NCBI GenBank assembly: GCA_022041995.1 | Contig: CP074382.1 | Location: 682,001 to 746,000, forward strand | Origin: Cupriavidus necator | Lineage (GTDB): Bacteria; Pseudomonadota; Gammaproteobacteria; Burkholderiales; Burkholderiaceae | Direction of reading: 5' to 3' | Length of the DNA stretch: 64,000 nucleotides | Part shown: in pieces, positions 10,823 through 20,857 of the stretch | Layout: each line of letters opens with the position of its first letter | Position numbering within the stretch: the first letter of the stretch is position 1 | The notes under the pieces: generated by a model | Database searches by the model: none | Told to the model about the DNA's origin: nothing | Seen by the model: only the letters and a program-made list of their open reading frames with translations | Program-made: the position numbers and the translations under genes

Positions 10823-11855
10823 GTTGAAGTTCTTCTTTGCGGATTTTCGCTGCAACTTCCAGGTTCCGGGAACTGAGGCTCGCCATGAGATCCGCATAGA
10901 CCAATACGGCCGGGGCAAGCTCTGACCGCTTTGTGTTGCTACTTTGAGGCTCCCAAAACGCATCAAGGATCTCAATGGGGCCGTTTGTATGCGGACGGAG
11001 TCGATGCGTTTGCACGAGCTGCTTCACGCTTTGTGCCATGTGCCCTGGTACCACATATAGCGTCTGGGTCTCGGGTCTGAGATAGGCCGTCATCTTCTCG
11101 GCTGCGACTTCCCCGCCCCAGTAGACATTTTTCAATTCTGCGAGCGACGTGTCCTGCCACCAATCGGGATGCGGCGCTGCGAAACGCCGAGCGTGCAGTC
11201 GCGGCCGGAGTATGGTCGGATAGTTGGCGACCCATTCGTCGAGCAACCGATCGGGTGCCGTCAGGCGCCGACGTGCCGCCGTAGCCGCCTCCACCAACCA
11301 CCCGCGCTCGGCTAGTTCATTGAACACGCTGCCCACCGAGCCGAGTGCGATGCCGCTAGCTTGGGCAATCTCTCGATAAGAGGCCTGCAATAGCGAAGGC
11401 CGGCAAAGCAGCGCGAAGATCATCCGTTGCGCCGTGGGATTTCCTCCCCCGTGCATCCTCACCGGGGTCGATGCTTCATCGGGACGCTGGCCACTGACAA
11501 ATATATAGAGGTCGTCCGCGTCAATGTGTGCATTGCCAGCCGTGTCGATGAACTGCAACCCGATTTCTTTGCACTGATTTGCAAGATACGGAGTGAGGTA
11601 CTGCGTAACAAGAAGCCGAGGACCGCGCCCGGCCGATTTGGCGCGTGCGAGGGTCAGTGCAGTCGCGCTTCTGATCGAACTCTTCCATTCGACTTCATAG
11701 CGACGGCAGACGTTGTGCCGAGTCAGCACAATGTGGCCATCGGTGGCGGTTGCATCGTCCGCGTTCGCGCGCTGAAATTGGCCTTCCAAGCCGGCAGACC
11801 GACGAAGTGCCGCCAAAGCCATATTGATCGTGTCGCGCGTTGCTTTCTCAGTCAT
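10803..11855 (-). CDS. AbiEi-type antitoxin / transcriptional regulator
   Basis: 350-aa partner of the nucleotidyltransferase. The middle region contains a winged helix (SLLQASYREIAQASGIALGS VGSVFNELAERGW, about residues 153-190) typical of AbiEi-like antitoxins. It is preceded by an N-terminal domain that may be nuclease-fold-like, and followed by a C-terminal region predicted to contact the toxin or DNA. Start ATG at 11855. First gene of the pair. Upstream at 11881-11897 is a perfect GTTCA/TGAAC inverted repeat, a likely autoregulatory operator. Confidence 0.8.
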   Translation of the reverse strand: MTEKATRDTINMALAALRRSAGLEGQFQRANADDATATDGHIVLTRHNVCRRYEVEWKSSIRSATALTLARAKSAGRGPRLLVTQYLTPYLANQCKEIGLQFIDTAGNAHIDADDLYIFVSGQRPDEASTPVRMHGGGNPTAQRMIFALLCRPSLLQASYREIAQASGIALGSVGSVFNELAERGWLVEAATAARRRLTAPDRLLDEWVANYPTILRPRLHARRFAAPHPDWWQDTSLAELKNVYWGGEVAAEKMTAYLRPETQTLYVVPGHMAQSVKQLVQTHRLRPHTNGPIEILDAFWEPQSSNTKRSELAPAVLVYADLMASLSSRNLEVAAKIRKEELQHVLDQF

Positions 11856-11880
11856 GCCCGTGTGTTCAGAATTCTAGTTT

Positions 11881-11897
11881 GTTCATTCAATCTGAAC
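11881..11897. promoter_or_regulatory. candidate operator of the AbiE pair
   Basis: GTTCATTCAATCTGAAC: a GTTCA/TGAAC inverted repeat with a 7-bp spacer, 25 bp upstream of the antitoxin start. Related half-sites (GTTCAAT, TTGAACA) recur up to about 11980 in an AT-rich stretch. AbiEi proteins bind inverted repeats in their own promoter; binding here is inferred. Confidence 0.5.
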
Positions 11898-11929
11898 GAA
11901 GTCTAGCACTGAACAGCATTTCGTTCAAT

Positions 11930-12560
11930 TTGTCATAGGGTTCGTGAAGCATGAACAATATTAAGTATTGAACATTCCTTCCCCATATGGTTCCAGGTAG
12001 CCGACGCTCTGCGCTGTTCGCCGATGTGGCAAGTACATCATGTGTGCAAGGAGCGCGGCCGCCCCGGACAAAATACCCATAAGCTCCCGGCATCGCTTGT
12101 CCACCAGCTTATTGCGTCGCCCCGTGTGCAATCGACAAATCCCCGTCCCCCCTGCTCCCTTTCTTGTACCGCCCGCTCCCGCGTGAGGCCTGCTCGGCCT
12201 TTTGGTGCGGGGTGCGCTCCCGACCGATCCCGCGCAGCGCTCGGTGACGCTGGCCCGCTCGCGCTCGAATTCCTGCAAGGAGGCCTTCTTGCCAACGCCG
12301 GCAGCAAAACGGTAGGTCACCCTCGCCTATGCAACTGCCCGAGTTTGGGTCATCCAAGTGGTGACGAAGCAAGCCAAAAATCTCAGCCCTTGCTTCCAAA
12401 ATTGGACAGCCCGCCAGCGTCACGCAAGCCGCGTCAACTGCGGGACTGATCAGGTCTTGCCCGAGCTCAAGACTCCCTGCAACGCGCACGTGGCTGTTTG
12501 TCAGCATCCGTAGTGTCGGCAGAAATGTGCCCATTGTGAAGGCGGTTGTGCATCGTCTCG
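11930..12560. other. no recognisable gene
   Basis: AT-rich at its left end (probable AbiE promoter), then about 500 bp of GC-rich sequence with overlapping unconvincing frames. I see no motif, repeat or RNA gene. Confidence 0.35.
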
Positions 12561-12565
12561 CGGCG

Positions 12566-12811
12566 GATCAACACATTGCCGCGGGTTCCTCAGCCTCGAA
12601 ATATCTCAATAATCTGGTCGAGCAGGACCACCGCAACATCAAGTCCCGGACGAAAGTCATGCTCGGCTTCAAACGTTTCAGGAACGCAGCGATCACTCTC
12701 TCTGGTATTGAGTTGGTACATCGGATTCGCAAGGGCCAATTCGGCCTCGCGAAGCTCGACCTCAAAGATACCACTGCGCCCGCAGTCTGGGAGGCCGTCC
12801 TGTCTGCTTGA
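12566..12811 (+). pseudogene. IS6-family transposase, C-terminal remnant
   Basis: Encodes KYLNNLVEQDHRNIKSRTKV followed by MLGFKRFRNAAITLSGIELV and HRIRKGQF, the conserved C-terminal third of IS6/IS26-like transposases including the catalytic Glu (VEQDHR). No N-terminal part is present. It is related to, but clearly diverged from, the IS6 copies at 53-55 and 62 kb. It cuts into the phosphate acetyltransferase remnant downstream. Confidence 0.8.
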
Positions 12812-12859
12812 TGAGGTATCCTTTATATAACAACAATCTCGTACAGACCGCCTATTTGC

Positions 12860-13041
12860 ACCAGAACCGATGCGGGAACGTGGCCCGACCGGGATCGGCG
12901 CGATCAGCCCCAGCCGGGCGGCCTCTACCGCGCCTTCCAGCGAAGACTGGTCGCACGGATGCGCCACCGCGGTCGGCGTGGGCGGCATGGTCTTGCAGTA
13001 GTCAATCAGACGCTGGTACTTCTCATGCTTGGCGTTCACGG
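12860..13041 (-). pseudogene. phosphate acetyl/butyryl-transferase, N-terminal remnant
   Basis: From a GTG at 13041, with GGAG correctly spaced upstream, the frame reads VNAKHEKYQRLIDYCKTMPP, then HPCDQSSLEGAVEAARLGLI and a VGPRSRI motif. This is the N-terminal end of Pta-like enzymes found with PHA/acetate genes in Cupriavidus and relatives (CoA-P acyl transfer). The frame decays after about 60 codons at the junction with the IS6 remnant. It lies directly downstream of the DUF3141 gene, the usual order for this locus. Confidence 0.65.
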
Positions 13042-13130
13042 TTTGCTCCTGCGTCAGGTTCTCGGTGTCGGCCGACAGCAAAGGCATGCGCCCGCCGACA
13101 GCCCGCTACGATGCGCGGGTAAGCGGCACG

Positions 13131-13435
13131 GCCGCGCCGCGCACGCGTTCCGGCCTGGTGCCGACCACCGTGCGGATCCGCTCCAGCATTGCCGCCTGCT
13201 CGACGGTGGGCGTGGCACCAAGCACGCGCTCATCGGTACTTCTCCGCCAGCGCCTGCAGCCGCTGGCGGTCGGCCTGATGCCTGAGCAAGGCCGGCAGCG
13301 TCGCGAGCACCTCCTCGGGCGCGTAGCGCGTGATCAGTTCCTGCCGGCCGCGGATCTTGCGCCAGGCGTCCGGCTCCAGTTCGGGCAGCAGATCCGCATG
13401 TCCGTGACCAACTCCTTGCGCAACTCCAGCCTAGG
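13131..13435 (-). pseudogene. DUF3141 gene, 3' portion
   Basis: Continuation of the gene interrupted by IS1182. After the target CTAG the minus strand reads LELRKELVTD, then in shifted frames DLLPELEPDAWRKIRGRQEL and ITRYAPEEVLATLPALLRHQ, then DERVLGATPTVEQAAML. At least two one- or few-base indels separate these pieces, so the C terminus is decayed. Confidence 0.7.
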
Positions 13436-15046
13436 AGCTCGTCGGAGTTGAGGTGAAGCGCGATTCAAAACATCAGGTTCATGACTGGGTTCGCGGCCGG
13501 ATTGCGGGCTCATCTCAGTCGTCAAAACGCGATGAAGGTATTTGAAAGTGGATGAGGAAGGCAATCGGGCGATTAGGCGGCACAAAGAGCCCGCTGATCG
13601 GCCCTACACACCCCGTAATACGTTCATCCGCTTGATGTTCCACGCGAGCGCGACCAGCGACCATTCCGCCGCGACGTTGGACAGCCCGCGCAGCGAGAAC
13701 TGCCGGAATCCCATCACATGCTTGATGATGCCGAACACCGGTTCGACGGTGCTCTTGCGGAGCCCGTACAGTGCTCGCCCCGCCTTCGTCTTATGTCGGT
13801 GTGTCATCCTGACGACCGGATCGGTGCTCTCGGGCGGCGCCGGATCGTCGGCAAAGCGTTCCATCAGCGGCAGATGATGGGCGTCGCGCTGGATCGCGAT
13901 CAGAGGGGTGATGTCCGCTGCCTCGCAGGTGACGACGTTGGCCGCACTGAAGTAGCCCGCATCCGCCAGCAACACCTCAGGCTGGCCCAATGGCTCGGGC
14001 AGCGCCCCCAGCACGTTGATCATCGGTGCGACCTGGCGCTTGTCGTTGCTTTGCTGGGTCACTGTCGTGCCCACGATCAACATCGTCTCGACATTCACCG
14101 CCGCCTGCGCGTTGTAGCCTTGCTCGAAGCCGCCGCTGGACACCGGCATGATGCGCGACTCTTCGTCCGTCAGGTTGATCTGGTCGCGTTCCTTGGCACC
14201 GCCTTGCGGCGGCTTCGGGTCCTTGCCCCGCGGCTTCTTGCCGTCTTTGCGCTGCGCCTCGCGACGCGCCACCTTGGCTTCATACTCCTGCTGCTCTTGC
14301 TCGAACCGTTCCTGCGCCCGCGCCTCGATCTTCGCCTTCGCTTCGGCCAACGCCTTCAGTCGCGCTTCGCGCCGTGCGATCTCCGCCGGTACATCCATCC
14401 CATCTGGCAGACTCTCTCGATCGGCGTTCTCGGCCATCGCTATCAACCGCTGCACTTCTTCATGCAACTGCGCTTCGATCCGGCCGATGTGCCCGTGCGA
14501 CAGCGCGCGGTGCTTGCTCGCATTCGCCTTCACCTTGGTGCCATCCAGCGCAATCCGGCCCAGCTTGACCAGCTTCATCTCCTTCGCGATCAGCAGCACC
14601 TGCACGAACAGCTTCTCTAACTGGCTCGCAAACCGCTTGCGAAAGGTGGCCAGCGTGTCATGGTCCGGATGCGTGTTCGCCGCAACGTAGCGGAACGCCA
14701 CCGAGTCATAGGTCGCTCTCTCAATCTTGCGGCTCGAAGACACTCCGGTCGCATACCCGTACACCAGCAAGCCCAGTAGCACCTCAGGGTGATGCGCCGC
14801 CATGCCGCGACCCGCGTACGCCCCGCTCAGCTCCGACAGGTCCATCTGCTCGATGACTTCCACCACGAACCGCGCCAGATGACCTTCGGGCAACCAGTCC
14901 TCCACTGACGGCGGCAACAGATAGTCGGTCTGACGATCAACGGGCACGAAGCGACTCACCTATGGACTCTCTCAGAAACTTGTTAATTTATTAACGCCCA
15001 ACCCGTCCCGCCGGACGACCGGGGATCCCGAAAATCCGACAGTCTC
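13436..15046 (-). mobile_element. IS1182-family element, complete, with CTAG target duplication
   Basis: 1611 bp. The ends read inward GAGCTCGTCGGAGTT (left) and GAGACTGTCGGATTT (right), an imperfect inverted repeat. CTAG is duplicated at 13432-13435 and 15047-15050. Removing the element and one CTAG rejoins the DUF3141 frame (…PLSRLELRKE…), which fixes the boundaries. Confidence 0.88.
13604..14959 (-). CDS. IS1182-family transposase
   Basis: 451-aa DDE transposase, intact. It begins MSRFVPVDRQTDYLLPPSVE. The N-terminal DUF772-like domain (HPEVLLGLLVYGYATGVSSS) is followed by LDGTKVKANASKHRAL with the first catalytic Asp. A Lys/Glu-rich coiled insertion covers residues about 190-255. The second Asp lies in VLLADAGYFSAANV and the last acidic residue in the STVEPVFGIIKHVMGFRQF region. 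Inserted antiparallel to nothing else; it reads in the same direction as the DUF3141 gene it disrupts. Confidence 0.93.
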   Translation of the reverse strand: MSRFVPVDRQTDYLLPPSVEDWLPEGHLARFVVEVIEQMDLSELSGAYAGRGMAAHHPEVLLGLLVYGYATGVSSSRKIERATYDSVAFRYVAANTHPDHDTLATFRKRFASQLEKLFVQVLLIAKEMKLVKLGRIALDGTKVKANASKHRALSHGHIGRIEAQLHEEVQRLIAMAENADRESLPDGMDVPAEIARREARLKALAEAKAKIEARAQERFEQEQQEYEAKVARREAQRKDGKKPRGKDPKPPQGGAKERDQINLTDEESRIMPVSSGGFEQGYNAQAAVNVETMLIVGTTVTQQSNDKRQVAPMINVLGALPEPLGQPEVLLADAGYFSAANVVTCEAADITPLIAIQRDAHHLPLMERFADDPAPPESTDPVVRMTHRHKTKAGRALYGLRKSTVEPVFGIIKHVMGFRQFSLRGLSNVAAEWSLVALAWNIKRMNVLRGV

Positions 15047-16979
15047 CTAGACAGCGGCAGGTGCTCACCCTTACGGCTCAGCAGGCAGGCCAGCCGGGCA
15101 ATGGCCTCGGCGTATCCGCCTTGCCAGACAGCGGCCAGCGCCGCTTTGACTTCCGGCAGGTCCCGCGGGGCGGTCGCCGCCGATGTACCCGCACGGGCGG
15201 AAGGCTCGCTCCTTGGCAGGAACGGGAACAGGGCATACACGTTGAAAAAGGTGTACTCGGTTATCGCATCGCGTACGGCCCGATATGCATCCACTCCAGC
15301 GCTGAGCACTTCCGCCCCCGCCTGTTCCTGCTGCCGCAGCGGATGGTCCGGTTCCAGCGCTTGCCGGTTTGCCTTGACCTCGTCGGCGGCAGGCTTTAAC
15401 CATGCCATCCACGGATTCAGGTCCGAGAATAACCAGTTCTGCATGCGTAGCGGATGGAATTCGCGCAGCACCCGCGCTGTCATCTCATTGGACACCGCCT
15501 GGACGTAAGGCTGCGCAAACAGCTCGTAGGCGCGCTGCGTGAAGTCCGACAGGTTGGCGACCGTCTGGAACGGCTTCTCGTCGACGCGCTCAAAGCGGTT
15601 AAGTCTGCTGGCAATCTCTTCGAGCGAGTGCTCCTCGAACTCGACCTCATACTCTACGCCAGCGCTGCCCTTGCGCTCATGGATGACCATGCCGTAGAGC
15701 CCCGGCGGCGGCAGTTCGATGCTCTTGAGCAGCGAGACGATCTGCGCGTGCTCCTTCTGCGCGACCTTGCCGGAGACGAAAATGCCGAGATGGCCGACGC
15801 TCCGGTGCATCATGCCGACGATCACCTGGCCGCGAGCCTTAATCTCCTCGGTACTGCCGTAGATGTCCACCACCCAATTGAATGCCTGCTGCGGCGGGGT
15901 GATATTGTCGCCCATCGAGGCAAACAGCACGATGGGCGAGCGGATCTCGCGTAAGTCGAACGCCTTGCCGCCGGCGTTTTTGACGTCACCCCCCAGAGCT
16001 TGTTGCCGACGAACAGATTGCGCGTGATCCATTCGATCTCCTCGCGGTTCATCAGGTAGTAGCCGCCCCACCAGCGTTCGAATTCCAGAAAGCGCGGCGG
16101 CTCGGTATCGGCCTTCTCGTACAGGTTGTAGTACTTGTCCCAGAGACTGTTGGCCGGATTCAGGTTCTCGAAATTCTGGACCAACCAGGCGCCGTCAAAC
16201 TTGCCGTTGCCCAGATCCGCCATGTACGAGGCCAGCCAGGTGCCGCCCAGGAGCCCGCCGGAATAGCGCATCGGGTTGTCGCCTTCGCCCTCGCTCCAGG
16301 CGCCGCTCCAGTACGACATCGGGGCGCCGTTGATCACGATCGGCCCGGTGTCGTCCGGGTCCGAGGCGCCGAGCATCATCGCGGCCCAGCCTCCCTGGCA
16401 GTTGCCGATGATCGCTGGCTTGGCGCTATGCGGATGCAGCGCACGCACTTTCTTGATGAACTGTTGCTCGGCTTCGCATACGTCCAGCAGGGTCTGCCCC
16501 GGCTCGGGATCTCGGAAGAAGATGACGAAATACACGGGATGGCCCGCACGCATTGCAACGCCGACCTGCGAGTCGTCCTTGAAACCACCGATCCCCGGGC
16601 CATGGCCGGCGCGGGGATCGATGATGACATACGGGCGGCGGCTATCGTCGATCGTCACGCCATCGGGCGGGGTAATCTTCAACATGGCATAGTTGACGGG
16701 CCGCTCAAACTGGCGCCCATCCAGGACGGTCTCGTAGCCAAAATGCAGGACCGGCTTGAGCCCCTGCATGGTATTTTCGACAAAGTTGTTGCCCCGTTGC
16801 CTGAGCGTGTCCCAGAACAGGACGGCACGCTGCATGCTGTCGATGGCATACGCATAGCCGCTCATCGGATCCATGCCGGCCACCGGCGTGGACAGACCGG
16901 CGCCCGGATCCCCAACGGCCTGCTGAACGCGGCCACTATAGGCCTCCTGCGCATGCTTCAGGCGCCTTTGCAGCACCAT
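15047..16979 (-). pseudogene. DUF3141 alpha/beta-hydrolase gene, 5' portion (frameshifted)
   Basis: Large DUF3141 protein related to PHA-synthase/depolymerase hydrolases. Visible features: the ACQRSVLF-like helix, DGRQFERPVNYAMLKITPP, a nucleophile elbow IIGNCQGGWAAMML (G-x-C-x-G as in PhaC) and the acid/His region LFASMGDNITPPQQA…MMHRSVGHLGIF. The 5' end is cut by the IS4 element near 16990. At 15989-15994 a run of six C (G on the coding strand) has one base fewer than needed to join NKLWG to GDVKNAGGKAF, and the 3' end is split by IS1182. In relatives it sits beside phosphotransacetylase genes, as here. Inactive as sequenced. Confidence 0.82.
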
Positions 16980-16989
16980 GCCGGTCTTA

Positions 16990-18461
16990 AGGCCACCCCT
17001 TTCAAGGTGACGAGAAATAGGGCACCCTCCGTGTTCTCGAACGAAAGCCGGAGTGAGTAGCGTGGTACTGGATGCAGTGGTGGAACGCTTTATCGAACAC
17101 AGCCCGATCAGTGTGATGGCGCGTCTGGGGTTGCAACGCGCCCTCGATGCGGCCTGGATCGACGAGTTGTTCGAGCAGGAGCGTGAAACGCAGTACACGC
17201 GGGAGCTATTGTTCTCGACGACGGTTGAGATCATGTCGCTGGTTGCCGTTGGCCTGCGCCCGTCGGTGCATGCGGCGGCCAAGGCCAGTCCGGCGCTGCC
17301 GGTTTCCATCACCGCGCTGTACGACAAGATCAGCCGGACCGAGCCGGGACTGGTTCGTGCCTTGGTGCAAGGTAGTGCGCGGCGGTTGGGGCCGGTTGTG
17401 CAGCCGATGTTGCGCAAGCAGCCGCCCTCGGTGGACGGCTATCGCCTGCGCATCGTGGATGGCAGCCACTTGCCGGCGAGCGAAAAGCGCCTGAAACCAT
17501 TGCGTGGGTTTCGGGGCGCGGCCTTGCCAGGGCAGTCATTGGTGGTTTATGACCCGGATACGGCGATGATTGTCGATCTGGTGCCCTGTGAGGATGCGCA
17601 TGCGCAGGAGCGGGCCATCATGGAAACCCTGCTCGAGTCGGCCGAGCCGGCCCAGTTGTGGATCGCCGATCGCAACTTCAGCACCCGGGCGATCCTTACC
17701 GGCTGGCAGCATCGCGGCAGCGCCTTCATTGTGCGCGAGCACGGCCGCAATCCGTGCCCCAGCGAGTTGGAGCCGGCACGCGAGGTGGGCCGAGTCGAAG
17801 CCGGCATCGTATACGAGCAGGCGGTCAGCATCCTGGATGAATCGAACACACCGCTGGTGCTGCGGCGCATCGAGTTGCATCTGGATCGTGCCACCGAGGC
17901 CGGTGACACCGTCGTTCGCTTGTTGACCAATGTCCCAGCCGCACACCTCACGGCCGACGTGGTCGCCCAGCTATACCGACGCCGCTGGAGCATCGAGAAT
18001 CTGTTTCAGCGACTCGAATCGGTGCTCAATAGCGAGATTCGTTCGTTGAGTCAGCCGCGTGCGGCGCTGCTGGCCTTCGGCGTGGCGGCGCTGGCGTATA
18101 ACGTGCTGAGCGTGATTGCGACGGCGGTGAGAATCCGCCATGAGTTGGATACCAGTGATATCGAGCTCTCACCGTATTACCTCGCCAGCGAAATCCGGGC
18201 AACGTATGCCGGCATGATGATCGCTGTGCCGGCCGAGGTATGGCAGGCATACGACCCACTCACGCCGGCCCAGCTTAGCCGGACGCTGCTAAAAATAGCA
18301 ACGCACGTTGATGCACTTGCGTTGCGAAAACATCCGCGGGGACCCAAAGCGCCCAAGAAGAAAAGCTATGTTGCAGGCTGCGTGGCAAGACGGCATGTCT
18401 CTACCGCACGTGTCATAAAGGCCGGACGTGTCGTTTGATCACCTTGAAAGGGGTGGGTCTT
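16990..18461 (+). mobile_element. IS4-family element
   Basis: Ends share the core CACCCCTTTCAAGGTGA as inverted repeats: at about 16993-17010 on the left, and reverse-complemented at 18439-18456 on the right. It carries one intact transposase. It removed the start of the DUF3141 gene; the exact outer bases and target duplication are ambiguous (TTAA/TTAC). Confidence 0.8.
17053..18438 (+). CDS. IS4-family transposase
   Basis: 461-aa DDE transposase starting at a GTG (GTGAGTAGCGTGGTACTG) with CGGAG just upstream. Catalytic motifs: IVDGSHLPASEKRL (first Asp), LWIADRNFSTRAIL (second Asp) and the Y-(2)-R-(3)-E-(6)-K-like signature YRRRWSIENLFQRLESVLNS with the catalytic Glu. Long C-terminal helical region ending Lys-rich. 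Intact, so this IS is potentially active. Confidence 0.92.
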   Translation: MSSVVLDAVVERFIEHSPISVMARLGLQRALDAAWIDELFEQERETQYTRELLFSTTVEIMSLVAVGLRPSVHAAAKASPALPVSITALYDKISRTEPGLVRALVQGSARRLGPVVQPMLRKQPPSVDGYRLRIVDGSHLPASEKRLKPLRGFRGAALPGQSLVVYDPDTAMIVDLVPCEDAHAQERAIMETLLESAEPAQLWIADRNFSTRAILTGWQHRGSAFIVREHGRNPCPSELEPAREVGRVEAGIVYEQAVSILDESNTPLVLRRIELHLDRATEAGDTVVRLLTNVPAAHLTADVVAQLYRRRWSIENLFQRLESVLNSEIRSLSQPRAALLAFGVAALAYNVLSVIATAVRIRHELDTSDIELSPYYLASEIRATYAGMMIAVPAEVWQAYDPLTPAQLSRTLLKIATHVDALALRKHPRGPKAPKKKSYVAGCVARRHVSTARVIKAGRVV

Positions 18462-18528
18462 ACTCATGGGTCGGTAAGTTAGTCGACAAGTTTGGAACTT
18501 CATGGGCCCTGCATCGGTCGGATCGTGC

Positions 18529-19564
18529 ATGAAGCGAGACGGACGGACATTTGATCATCAGACGCTGGAGGCGATTCGCCTCATGGCGATTGAGCGGGTT
18601 CGTGAAGGCGAGCGGCCGGCAGACGTGATTGCCTCCTACGGATTCAATCGCACCACGATCTATAAATGGATAAACGCTGCCCTTAAACCGGGCGTGGGTA
18701 TCAATGCGCTGCGCTCGACGCCGGCCACTGGCCGGCCCCCAACGCTGACGCCAGCCCAGGAGCGGCAGGTTTTTCGCTGGGTCAATGGGCGCGATCCGCG
18801 CCAGTACGGACTTGATTTCGGGTTGTGGACACGCGCAATCGTGGCGCAGTTGATTGAGAAGAAGTTTGGTGTGCGCCTGGGGACGACAGCGGTGGGAGCA
18901 CTGCTGGCAAAACTTGGGCTGACGCCGCAGAAACCATTGCAACGGGCCTACCAACGCGACCCCGAAGCGATCGAGCTGCTGGCAGCACGACACCTATCAA
19001 GCAATTGCCCGTCAGGCTAAGGCGCAGGGCGCGGAAGAGTTCTTCTGGGACGAGTCCGGCTTTCGCGCCGACACGGTGCATGGTAAGACCTGGGGTGTAC
19101 GTGGCCAGACCCCTGTGGTGCAGCGCCCCGGTCAGCGCCAGTCGATCAGCGCGGCGTCGGCGGTCAATGCGAAGGGAGCCTTCTGGTTTTGCACCTACAA
19201 GGGAGCGCTCAACGCCGAGTTTTTCGTCGAATTGCTCAAGAAGATGATGCGGCATCGCAAGAAGCCGGTGCATCTGGTGCTCGACAGTCTGCCCGCGCAC
19301 AAGAAGGCGCTGGTGCGCGAGTACGTTGACTCCACGCGCGGCAAGCTCACACTTCATTTCCTGCCGGGTTACGCCCCGGATCTGAATCCGGACGAATTGG
19401 TCTGGAGTCATGTCAAACGTACTGGCGCGGCAAGGCGGCCCCTGCAAAAGGGTGAAAAGCTGCAAGAGCGAATCGAGGCGCAGCTCGCGGATGTCCGGCA
19501 AAAGCCGTGTCTCGTTCGATCATTCTTCCAGGCTCCTTCTGTCGCCTATATTTCCGACTGCTGA
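18529..19564 (+). pseudogene. IS630-family transposase, one-base frameshift
   Basis: Starts MKRDGRTFDHQTLEAIRLMA with an HTH (PADVIASYGFNRTTIYKWIN). After QRAYQRDPEAIE the frame breaks near 18975: one extra T converts the expected ERWQHDTYQ into ELLAARHLS. The rest, EEFFWDESGFRADTVHGKTW, LVLDSLPAHKKALVREYVDS and YAPDLNPDELVWSHVKR, carries the DDE residues in the shifted frame to a stop at 19564. Only the indel prevents expression. Confidence 0.87.
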
Positions 19565-19759
19565 GTAAGGCCAACTTCACGCGCGTGAACCAGTTGCTTT
19601 GCTGCATCCATGCCGTACTCCACTAGACATTCTGTGATAGGGACGCCACGGAGGCGGGGTGGGTCCACCGTGGCGATACCGCATTGACCGCCTTCGACCG
19701 CGGACGCCAGGAACCGGACCGCATGACCGGCGGGCCTGTCCTGGAACAATTCGGTGCTG

Positions 19760-20347
19760 CTACCTGGCTGCGGCCGGTTGCACGGACACAGCAACGGCCT
19801 CGGTATAAACTGCTTCGACCCGGTCGCCCTTCTTGATCTCCTTAAGACGTTCCGGATCCTCGACCATCAGATCCACGGTGCGTCCCTTCGGACCCTTCAG
19901 GGTGACGGTCTTGGCGCTGGTGTTGACCGCGACAACGTCGGCGGTGACGGTCACTTCCCGGCCGACTGTGCCGCCTGGCTTTGCTCCCGGCGCCGCACGG
20001 TCGGAGATCTCGCGCGCGTTCATGGCAAGCGGCCCCTTGCCCTTCCTGAGGCTCAGGATCAGGGCTTCCTTGTACTCGACCGTGACGGTATCGCCGACCT
20101 TGAGCTGTTCGAAGTTCCTCGCCTCCGGCCCCACGACGAGGTCCGTGGTCTTGCCGTCGGCGGCTTTCAGCGAGACCGTTCGCGTCGGCGCATCGATCTT
20201 GACGATCTTGGCGGTGAGCTTCGCCGTGCCGGTCGCGGTCGCCTGTCCGGGCGACTGCGTGACATCCACACGGGTTTCGGGTTGCGCCCACACAGAAGCG
20301 GTAGCCGCGATCATCACCGCCGCAGCCAGTAGTGTCGTTCGTTTCAT
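19760..20347 (-). CDS. exported hypothetical protein with two beta-rich repeats
   Basis: 195 aa with a clear Sec signal peptide (MKRTTLLAAAVMIAATASVWAQ split after AQ at about residue 22). The mature part has two similar segments: KIVKIDAPTRTVSLKAADGK…VGPEARNFEQLKVGDTVTVE and DVVAVNTSAKTVTLKGPKGR…VEDPERLKEIKKGDRVEAVY. This is an internal duplication resembling small OB/KOW-like periplasmic domains. No enzyme motif. Related proteins occur widely in Burkholderiales without known function. Monocistronic here; a small RRM gene follows 80 bp upstream of its start. Confidence 0.72.
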   Translation of the reverse strand: MKRTTLLAAAVMIAATASVWAQPETRVDVTQSPGQATATGTAKLTAKIVKIDAPTRTVSLKAADGKTTDLVVGPEARNFEQLKVGDTVTVEYKEALILSLRKGKGPLAMNAREISDRAAPGAKPGGTVGREVTVTADVVAVNTSAKTVTLKGPKGRTVDLMVEDPERLKEIKKGDRVEAVYTEAVAVSVQPAAAR

Positions 20348-20428
20348 GCTGTATCCCCTCTGATCAGACTTGCATTGCGCCCATTTCGCGATGTCCTGTG
20401 CCGCCCTCGCTTCAGCTAAAGCGCTCTC

Positions 20429-20665
20429 TCAATACGAAGGCGGTGATCGTGTGACTTTTCCAAATATGTTGTGAATACGCGCCCGTAGCTTGTCCAGGGT
20501 GTCGTCGTTGAGCGTATCGAAGGTCAGGCGCACGGCAGGCCTGGTGCCGTCGCCTTCCATGTGTTCGATGCTGGTGTATTCCGGGAACCCGTACTTCACC
20601 AGGAAGGCGCCGATTTCCTCATCCGTGGTTTTGGCGTCGAGGTTTCCAAGTAGGAGAATAGACAT
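20429..20665 (-). CDS. RRM-domain RNA-binding protein
   Basis: 78-aa single RNA-recognition-motif protein. RNP2-like ILLLGNLD at residues 3-10 is followed by a helix (TTDEEIGAFLVKYGF) and an RNP1-like strand PAVRLTFDT. Bacterial single-RRM proteins bind RNA, but targets for this one are unknown. Stands alone, with no obvious operon partner. Confidence 0.75.
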   Translation of the reverse strand: MSILLLGNLDAKTTDEEIGAFLVKYGFPEYTSIEHMEGDGTRPAVRLTFDTLNDDTLDKLRARIHNIFGKVTRSPPSY

Positions 20666-20857
20666 GACTCACCTTCGGAGTTAGGCCAGGAATCTGATAA
20701 TGCCGTCGACAGCATCGGTAGAACGTCCAAGGGCTGGCATTTCAACACCAGCCTCGGCGTGGAAGAAATGCGCGTACGCCGCATTGGCCGCAATGAGCTG
20801 GCGGTGATGCAGACCTTACTGGCGGCAGAACGGGCAGGCAAGCAGCGTGTCACGGCG

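Noticed and set aside
12109-12534. Minus-strand frame with a QEFERERASV motif resembling serine recombinases
   Set aside because: The match is only a few residues with no catalytic motif; too weak to call.
19546-19794. Minus-strand frame after the IS630 (FLASAVEGGQCGIATVDPPR)
   Set aside because: Looks partly coding, but starts and ends in IS/adjacent-gene sequence and matches nothing I recognise.
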